Below are positions 31,883 to 37,250 of a stretch of 37,250 nucleotides of DNA, piece after piece. The notes under the pieces are model-generated. The model saw only the letters and a program-made list of their open reading frames with translations, did not search any database and had not been told where the DNA came from. The stretch lies in the NCBI GenBank assembly GCA_938082375.1, contig CALKCJ010000057.1, positions 1 to 37,250 on the forward strand, given 5' to 3'. A program made the position numbers and the translations under genes. The number at the start of each line of letters is the position of its first letter. Within the stretch, counting starts at the first letter, position 1. Source of the DNA: an uncultured Thermomicrobiaceae bacterium (GTDB taxonomy: Bacteria > Chloroflexota > Chloroflexia > Thermomicrobiales > Thermomicrobiaceae).

Positions 31883-32833
31883 ATGGCATACCGCACAGGG
31901 GTCTCCGCAGTGATCAGAGTGGCTCGCCGCAAGGCCAGCGCGACCATCGCGCGGCTACAGCAGTGGTACCCGGCCCGACTTGGGCAAGCGGTCATCCAGG
32001 GCTTCTCGCGGCACAGAGGCGGGATTTACGCGGCGGCGCTGGCGTACTACGCGTTGCTCTCCTTCTTCCCCTTCCTGATCCTGCTGGTCAGCCTAGTAAG
32101 CCTGATGATCGGTGACCCAGCGACCCGAGGACGCGCCGCGAGTTTTGTCGTCTCCCAGATCCCGCAGGCCGCCGACTTCGGCGACGAGATCGAGCGCGCG
32201 ATCGCTGCGCTCTCCGGCGTGCGGGGCGGCCTGCCCGGGGTGGTCGGTCTCCTCGGCTCCCTGCTGGGAGCCAGCCAGGTCATCAGCGCCCTGCGCCGCG
32301 CGTTGAACGATGCCTTCCAGGTCACGCGCCCCCGGCCTTCTATTCGGGGCCGGCTGATCGACCTGCTGGCGGTATTGGGGCTCGTGGCGCTGGCGGTAGT
32401 CTGGACGGCGCTCGGCCTGCTGCTGAGCGCGCTCGCGGTCATCCCGCGGCGGCTGGGCCTGGAGCTAGCGTGGCTGCCGGCTAATTGGGTGCTGTGGCTG
32501 GTGTCGATCCTCTTGACCTGGGTCCTGACCCTGCTGGCCTACGCTATCCTCCCAGCCTGGCGGCCGGGCTGGCGTGACCTGGCGGTCGGCGCCTTCGCGG
32601 CCGCGCTCGGCATCGAGCTGGTTCGGACCGGGTTCGAGGTCTTCGTCGCGCGCTTCGGCCACTACGATGTGGTCTACGGCGCCCTGGGCGGGGTCGTCGC
32701 GTTCCTGGTTTTCGTCTACTTCGTCGCCGTGGTGGCCTTACTGGGTGCCCAGCTCGCGGCCACGCTCGCCCGCGAGCGAGCCGGCCCGGCGAGCGGCGTG
32801 AGCCGGCAAGCTACGAGATCGTCCGGAGGCTGA
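31883..32833 (+). CDS. YihY/BrkB-family inner membrane protein
   Basis: A 316-residue polytopic membrane protein of the YihY (formerly UPF0761 or RNase BN-like) family, whose function is unknown. Features are the basic cytoplasmic N-terminus, the signature GGIYAAALAYYALLSFFPFL at the first helix (about residues 46-70), then an amphipathic region (SALRRALNDAFQVTRPRPS) and five further helices. The last two contain FGHYDVVYGALGGVVAFLVF and YFVAVVALLGAQLAATL. The ATG at 31883 lacks a ribosome-binding site. A GTG at 31910 preceded by AGGGG is a plausible alternative start. Confidence 0.9.
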   Translation: MAYRTGVSAVIRVARRKASATIARLQQWYPARLGQAVIQGFSRHRGGIYAAALAYYALLSFFPFLILLVSLVSLMIGDPATRGRAASFVVSQIPQAADFGDEIERAIAALSGVRGGLPGVVGLLGSLLGASQVISALRRALNDAFQVTRPRPSIRGRLIDLLAVLGLVALAVVWTALGLLLSALAVIPRRLGLELAWLPANWVLWLVSILLTWVLTLLAYAILPAWRPGWRDLAVGAFAAALGIELVRTGFEVFVARFGHYDVVYGALGGVVAFLVFVYFVAVVALLGAQLAATLARERAGPASGVSRQATRSSGG

Positions 32834-32869
32834 CACTGGCGTTCAGTCGTTAGGAACTCAGGTGACCTA

Positions 32870-32898
32870 TTGGTACACCTGCCTTGGGGTTCTACGAT
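32870..32898 (+). promoter_or_regulatory. Promoter for the trypsin-like protease gene
   Basis: TTGGTA at 32870-32875, a 17-base spacer, and TACGAT at 32893-32898. Both boxes match four of six consensus bases with ideal spacing. Transcription would start near 32905, well upstream of the first usable protease start codon at 33074. Confidence 0.55.
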
Positions 32899-32977
32899 AG
32901 TGCCGCTCGCCAATACAGCAAGGATGGCCGATTGAGGTCGGCCTGGCAGGCTGCAGCGTGTTTCCAGGCGGCGGTGA

Positions 32978-34585
32978 ATCCCCACACCGACACCCGCACC
33001 GCCGGCGCCGACTCCGACGGTCGAGATAGCGCCGAGCCCGACGGCTGCCCAGCCACTCGCCTGGGAAGAGGTCGTGGAGAAGCTCCGTCCCTCCACAGTC
33101 ATGATCATCGCCGACTTTCCGGAGACGGTGATCTCCTACGAGGGCGTCGGCTTCGGCACCGGCGTCGTCTACACCGACGACGGCTACATCGTCACCAATG
33201 CTCACGTCGTCGAGGGCGCAGCCGCCATCACCGTGGTGCCCGCGGGCAGCAACCGCGAGCGCCCGGCGCGCTTCGTGGGTGTCAGCACCTGCGACGATCT
33301 CGCTGTGATCAAGGTCGACGACATTGAGGGTCTGGCGCCGGCCGTCTTCGGCAGCAGCGACGAACTCAGGGTCGGTGAGGATGTGACGGCGCTCGGTTAC
33401 CCATTCGGTGCAGAGATCGGCACCGACCTCAGCGTCACCCGTGGCATCATCTCCAAGCTGGACTTCCAGCTCCCGCCACACGAGAGCCTGACTCAGACCG
33501 ATACGCCGATCAACCCCGGAAACTCCGGTGGGCCAGTGGTCAACCGTAAAGGGGAGATCGTCGGCATCAACGCGCTGGGCGCCGACCCGAGCATGGCGCA
33601 GGACCTCAACTTCGCCATCAGCATCGACAAGGCCAAGCCGATCATCGCCGAGCTGGAGCAGGGACAAAACCGGCTCTGGCTGGGGATGAGCCTAGTACCG
33701 AACCTCTACGAGGACTATTTCGGAACCTCGGACGGCCTGGTAGTGGCCGCCTTCGCCAGCCGGAGCCCCGCCTCCAGCGCTGGCGTGCAGCCAGCCTACC
33801 TGCTGACCCAGCTGGAAGGGCTGTCGGTCAACTCCATGGCCGACGTGTGCAAGATCCTGCGCTCGCACAAGGACGGCGACGGACTGAAGGTCCAGTTCAT
33901 GAACGTGACTGAGACTGAGATCCAGGCCCTGGAGGGAGAGGTCATTATCGGCGAGCCGACCGCCAGCGTGCCGGTCAAAGTGGTGGCCCGGCAGTCGTTC
34001 GCGGCCGATGTGCCAACGGTGCCGGCCAGCGGCGGCGGCACCACCACAGGGAGCTGGGACTTCTCGACGGACGACGGCGACTGGTATACCGGCAACTTCG
34101 AGGACTCCGTGGTCGAGATCCGAGACGGCGCCTATCACATCACGTTCAAAGCGGGCGGCTGGTACCGGGTGGCAGGCCCTCAGTCCATTGCCTTAGGTAG
34201 CGATCAAGCGATTATCGCCGACGTGCGGGTCCTCGAGGGGATAGCCGGTGTTGTACTGGGCTTCACCAACAACGAGGGCAACCTGAGCTTCTACCTCTGC
34301 TACATTACCAGCGAGGCGACATACGGGTGCGGCGTCTTCATCGACAGCCGGTACATCTCGCTCGTCGAGCCGACGCCCTCCAACCTGTTCTATCCTGGCG
34401 ACTTCAACACGCTGGTGATGTCAGCGATCGGCAGCCGGATCACGTTCCAGATCAACGGCACGGAAGTAGCGGCTTTCGACGACAGCAGCGTGGCGGGCGG
34501 CATTCCTGGGGTCTACCCCGAGGGGTTTTCGGACGTGCCCGGCCAGGCCTCCTTCGACAACGTGAGCATGGAGGTCGCGCCGTAG
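32978..34585 (+). CDS. Trypsin-like (HtrA/DegP-type) serine protease with lectin-like C-terminal domain; 5' end apparently disrupted
   Basis: The open frame starts at 32978 after a stop; the first usable start is GTG 33074, giving 503 residues. The protease domain (about residues 5-185) has the full triad: His44 (TNAHVVEG), Asp75 (CDDLAVIKV) and Ser151 (NPGNSGGP). A PDZ-like domain (about 195-285) follows, then a Thr-rich linker and a ConA/LamG-like beta domain (about 325-503). Upstream of 33074 the same frame encodes a Pro/Thr-rich linker (IPTPTPAPPAPTPT), typical of lipoproteins, while a lipobox-like LAGC is in another frame at 32943-32954. The export signal therefore appears lost by frameshift or deletion, or the sequence contains an error. 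Confidence 0.85.
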   Translation: MPTPTPAPPAPTPTVEIAPSPTAAQPLAWEEVVEKLRPSTVMIIADFPETVISYEGVGFGTGVVYTDDGYIVTNAHVVEGAAAITVVPAGSNRERPARFVGVSTCDDLAVIKVDDIEGLAPAVFGSSDELRVGEDVTALGYPFGAEIGTDLSVTRGIISKLDFQLPPHESLTQTDTPINPGNSGGPVVNRKGEIVGINALGADPSMAQDLNFAISIDKAKPIIAELEQGQNRLWLGMSLVPNLYEDYFGTSDGLVVAAFASRSPASSAGVQPAYLLTQLEGLSVNSMADVCKILRSHKDGDGLKVQFMNVTETEIQALEGEVIIGEPTASVPVKVVARQSFAADVPTVPASGGGTTTGSWDFSTDDGDWYTGNFEDSVVEIRDGAYHITFKAGGWYRVAGPQSIALGSDQAIIADVRVLEGIAGVVLGFTNNEGNLSFYLCYITSEATYGCGVFIDSRYISLVEPTPSNLFYPGDFNTLVMSAIGSRITFQINGTEVAAFDDSSVAGGIPGVYPEGFSDVPGQASFDNVSMEVAP

Positions 34586-34595
34586 CGGGGCGAGG

Positions 34596-36257
34596 TCAGA
34601 GCAGGCGGCGCTGGGCGAGCTCGGCGAACTCGTAGTCGCGCCAGACGGGGATGCCGCAATAGCGCTCCCCCTCCGGGCAGGCCGGGCGCCTACCGGCCTC
34701 ACTGCGCAGGACGCAGGGCGGCCTGGCGACGTAGTGGCCGATCCCCGGCAGCACGCGCGCGACCTGCTCGGTCTCCTGCCGCGCGGTCTCGAAGATCTCC
34801 CGCTGGGCGTTGTAACAGAGCCGCTTCACCCACTTCCAGAAGTAGGTGAGGAGCGTCCCCGACTCGTAGAAGCGGACGCGGTGGCTGTTGGGCAGCAGAT
34901 AGAGCACCTGCTCCGCTGGCACGCCCGCGTCCAGCAGCCGGTTCTTGGCGTCCCAGAGCGCCTGGATGGTCGCCAGGTACTCGTCGAGCGCCGCTGGCAC
35001 CCGGGCGATGTCGGCCGGAATGATCACGTCCGGCTCCTGCCGGAGATGGGCGGTCAAGACCGGTCCGGAGGAGATCGTGCCGCGATGGCGCTGGTTCTGG
35101 GCGTCCTCGGCGCCGCTGATCCGCTTCTGGAAGGTGAAGGGAACGTGGGCCATCGTCTGCATCAGCTTGGAGTGCATGGCCAGGAAGAGGGGATGGCCCA
35201 GGTAGCGGTTGCGGGCCGGGTCGAGCACCACGGCGATGGCCTCGCGGTCGGGCAGCTCCTCGCGGGTGCGGCCGAGCACGGCCCGCGCCGCATCGGCCAG
35301 CAGCCGCTCTGAGTCGGGGTTGTAGCTGACCAGCTTCGAATCGTAGCCCTCGAGCGCCTCGTCGAATTCGCGGAAGAAGGCCTCGCTGGCCGGCCGCTGC
35401 AGGGTCTCCCGGAACTGGGCGAGCACCTGGTATTCGAGCGTGTCCTCCGCGGCCAGCACCTGGAGGTCGAGCCGGTGCCCGGGCGCGCCGAGGAAGTACG
35501 GGTCGACCTTCAGTACCTCCTCGACCATCCGGTTGACCAGGTAGCGAACCTCGGCCGGCGCGTCGAGCTGGTTAGCCAGGACGTAGTAGCGCAGCAGCGT
35601 CAACCCGTTGATGGTGTGGTAGAGGTGCGCTGGCGTGGCCAGCGGGAGCACGTAGCGGGCCACCTCCTGGGCCCGCCGCTGCACGGCCGTGCGCAGCTTC
35701 TGGGCAGCCTCGGGGCTGCGCGCCCGGGCTCGCGCCGGGAAGACCTGCGCGTAGCGGGCGGCGATGTCCGGGATCAGCAGCTCGGTCAGGCGGCGGTAGC
35801 CGGCCAGGGCCCGCTCGATGGCATTCCGGTAGGCCTCGAGCAGCGGCTCCGGCAGCTCGGGCGTGACCATCGTCTTGCCGGAGACCTCGCGGTAGCGCTG
35901 CGACACCTGCTCCGAGTTGTAAAAGGGGTGGTGGTGGAAGAACGACCAGATCGCCAGGCGCGAGATGCCGTCGAGCACGAAGACGAAGTTGGCGTGCTGG
36001 AAGGTAGTGTGGTGGCCGGCCTCGAAGAGGTCGGCGTAGAGACGGAGAGCGCGACGAAGGCGCACCGGTCGGCTCTCGTCCCCCAGCTCGTCCCCCGACG
36101 CGTCGAGCAGTTCAAGCACATTCTCGACCCTGGCCGGCCGGGACCCGTAGCACGACCAGGCGGCCGCGATGGTGAGCGCAAATGGGTGGGAGGCCGACTC
36201 TGTGGTCAGGAGCCGGACTCTTGGCGGCTCGGAACGGAAGGGGTACGCGCTCTCCAT
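34596..36257 (-). CDS. Tandem-domain FAD-dependent thymidylate synthase (ThyX) family protein
   Basis: ThyX makes dTMP from dUMP using FAD and methylenetetrahydrofolate. This 553-residue protein is about twice the usual size and appears to hold two ThyX-like halves. The first (about residues 10-255) has HHHPFYNSEQVSQRY at 108-122 in place of the RHR..S.N..S.RY motif. The second (about 300-510) has QRHRGTIS at 389-396, LYLLPNSHRVRFYESGTLLT, and WVKRLCYNAQREIFETARQ. A C-terminal Cys cluster (Cys515, Cys527, Cys534) resembles a metal site. The ATG at 36257 follows GGAGGATC. Whether it makes dTMP is uncertain because each half has an incomplete motif. Confidence 0.87.
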   Translation of the reverse strand: MESAYPFRSEPPRVRLLTTESASHPFALTIAAAWSCYGSRPARVENVLELLDASGDELGDESRPVRLRRALRLYADLFEAGHHTTFQHANFVFVLDGISRLAIWSFFHHHPFYNSEQVSQRYREVSGKTMVTPELPEPLLEAYRNAIERALAGYRRLTELLIPDIAARYAQVFPARARARSPEAAQKLRTAVQRRAQEVARYVLPLATPAHLYHTINGLTLLRYYVLANQLDAPAEVRYLVNRMVEEVLKVDPYFLGAPGHRLDLQVLAAEDTLEYQVLAQFRETLQRPASEAFFREFDEALEGYDSKLVSYNPDSERLLADAARAVLGRTREELPDREAIAVVLDPARNRYLGHPLFLAMHSKLMQTMAHVPFTFQKRISGAEDAQNQRHRGTISSGPVLTAHLRQEPDVIIPADIARVPAALDEYLATIQALWDAKNRLLDAGVPAEQVLYLLPNSHRVRFYESGTLLTYFWKWVKRLCYNAQREIFETARQETEQVARVLPGIGHYVARPPCVLRSEAGRRPACPEGERYCGIPVWRDYEFAELAQRRLL

Positions 36258-36705
36258 AACGATCCTCCGCGCTCGTGACGCCGGTAGCCTGCTACCCGCG
36301 GTAGCCGCACCGCGCGGGCTCAAGTATGGCAGAGGTGTACGTACAGATACAAGGGCCGGAGATACTGCGTCACGCGATCCAGCGCTCGATCCCCGTTGTC
36401 GAACTGTTTGCGACGAAGGTACTCCCTGTACGTCATGCTGTCTCGCGACACCCAGCGTTCGACTCGACCTCCGGCGCGACACCCCCTTGACGCGGCCTTA
36501 TCGACTCCGCGGCCGCGACAAGCATACGCCTAAGCCCCATCAGTGCCGTTGCCTTTGGGCGCCGAGCGCCACATCCATCTCCGGCGCGATCGATCTGTGG
36601 CGGCCACGAGAGACGGCCCCGCCACCCACGAACCAAGGGCAAACCGCCCTGGCTTGCCGACATGGGATTGTCGAGGCGATGGGCAGGAACAACCTTGCCC
36701 TCTCC
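36258..36705. other. Intergenic region upstream of the ThyX-family gene
   Basis: No convincing gene is seen in this 448-base stretch; frames crossing it have no ribosome-binding site and resemble no family. A weak minus-strand promoter for the ThyX-family gene may lie at 36323-36352: TTGTAT, 18 bases, CATACT. Confidence 0.5.
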
Positions 36706-36734
36706 TTGACCGGGCGTCGGGCCGTCGTTAGAAT
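36706..36734 (+). promoter_or_regulatory. Sigma-70 promoter of the ArsR-like regulator gene
   Basis: TTGACC at 36706-36711, a 17-base spacer, and TAGAAT at 36729-36734: five of six matches in each box. Transcription should start near 36741, directly at the inverted repeat described next. Confidence 0.8.
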
Positions 36735-36742
36735 GAGTTCAA

Positions 36743-36758
36743 CAACATTTGAATGTTG
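36743..36758. promoter_or_regulatory. Operator-like inverted repeat at the transcription start
   Basis: CAACATT, TG, AATGTTG: a perfect 7-bp inverted repeat with a 2-base centre, inside the longer symmetric-looking TTCAACA...TGTTGAA. Its AT-rich sequence stands out from the GC-rich surroundings. It overlaps the expected transcription start, as many ArsR/SmtB-type operators do, and the gene behind it encodes a regulator of that fold, so autoregulation is likely. Confidence 0.65.
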
Positions 36759-36780
36759 AAGGGATGTAGAATGAATTGCC

Positions 36781-37250
36781 ATGCGTGACCATGAGCAGCA
36801 CCAAGAGGATGCGTTCGAGCCCGCCGAGGTTTTCGTGATCGACGACCTCGAAACCCTCCGTGCCTGCCTGCACCCGCTGCGGCTCGCCATCCTGGAGTGC
36901 CTTCAGGAGGAGGCGCTGAACGTGGCGCAGGTGGGCGAGCGGCTCGGTATCCAATCCACCACGCTCTACTACCACGTCCGGGAGTTGGAGAAAGCGGGCC
37001 TGATCCGGCTGGTTCGGACCGCGATCGAGTCCGGTATCCAGACGAAGTACTACCGGGCAGTCGCGCGGTTCTACCGGCTTCCACTGGCGATGCTGCAGGC
37101 AGGGGAAGTCCAGGAGCAGCTCGATGCCAGCGTCGAGCTTGTCATGACCACGCTCGACCTGACTGCCTGGCAACTCCGGGCGGCGCTCATGCAGGGGGTG
37201 CTGACGCAGCATCCAGACATGAGCCTCGTCCAGCGCTGGATCGTCAGGAC
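36781..37250 (+). CDS. ArsR-like winged-helix transcriptional regulator (3' end outside window)
   Basis: An open frame without a stop runs from ATG 36781 to the end of the window, giving at least 156 residues. The first 20 residues are acidic and polar. A winged helix-turn-helix (about residues 24-95) follows with LRACLHPLRLAILECLQEEA, LNVAQVGERLGIQSTTLYYH and VRELEKAGLIRLVRT, the ArsR-type pattern. The rest (about 96-156) is helical, with YYRAVARFYRLP, and is probably a dimerisation or sensor part. No metal-binding Cys cluster is seen; the only cysteines are at 29 and 40. The ribosome-binding site is weak. A strong promoter and an operator-like repeat lie just upstream. Confidence 0.85.
   Translation, partial: MRDHEQHQEDAFEPAEVFVIDDLETLRACLHPLRLAILECLQEEALNVAQVGERLGIQSTTLYYHVRELEKAGLIRLVRTAIESGIQTKYYRAVARFYRLPLAMLQAGEVQEQLDASVELVMTTLDLTAWQLRAALMQGVLTQHPDMSLVQRWIVR

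Noticed and set aside
32884-33327. A 147-codon frame overlapping the protease 5' end
   Set aside because: Its sequence becomes Arg/His-rich low complexity where it overlaps the protease domain; it is a frame shadow, though it crosses the damaged signal region.
36169-36759. A 196-codon plus-strand frame between the ThyX-family and ArsR-like genes
   Set aside because: It overlaps the ThyX start, crosses the promoter of the ArsR-like gene, and has no ribosome-binding site or recognisable domain.

Overview
The window is GC-rich chromosomal DNA. It most likely comes from a motile, thermophilic member of the Thermomicrobia (Chloroflexota). This is an inference from the gene families: a Bacillus-like flagellar gene order, no visible L- or P-ring genes, Chloroflexota-style Thr/Pro-rich lipoprotein linkers, a tandem ThyX-family protein, and long M28-like proteins. 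No 16S gene is present, so the assignment is not proven.

Layout. (1) 1-510: tail of an rRNA operon (3' end of 23S, 5S, initiator tRNA-Met) closed by a strong terminator. (2) 668-19524: a flagellar island in two divergent arms. The minus arm reads flbD-motA-motB-fliL-fliM-fliN-fliO. The plus arm reads fliP-fliQ-fliR-flhB-flhA-flhF-orf-fliA-orf-orf-flgF-flgG, followed by a sigma-28 promoter and flgM-flgN-flgK-flgL-fliW-csrA. It encodes stator, switch, export gate, late sigma factor and anti-sigma factor, distal rod, hook-filament junction proteins, and the FliW/CsrA translational control pair. Flagellin, hook, MS-ring, export ATPase, flhG and chemotaxis genes are not in the window. (3) 19803-30102: one long plus-strand cluster with its own sigma-70 promoter: an IclR regulator, a peptide/nickel-type ABC substrate-binding lipoprotein and two permeases (no ATPase gene), a CapA-like metallophosphatase, two related M28-like proteins and, between them, an AroM-like protein. 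It looks like an uptake and catabolic system for an unidentified peptide-like substrate. (4) 30113-36257: housekeeping and accessory genes: two very small membrane proteins, a zinc-type CDF exporter, a YihY-family membrane protein, a trypsin-like protease with a damaged 5' end and a lectin-like tail, and a tandem ThyX-family protein. (5) 36706-37250: a promoter, an operator-like inverted repeat and the start of an ArsR-like winged-helix regulator that runs off the window.

Most notable points: an RskA-like protein carrying an LPKTG sorting signal beside fliA; a small membrane protein in the swrB position; FliM without the usual CheY-binding peptide; FlhF with altered GTPase motifs and no FlhG neighbour; and the IclR-controlled cluster, where both M28-like proteins have His-Ser in place of the catalytic Glu-Glu.
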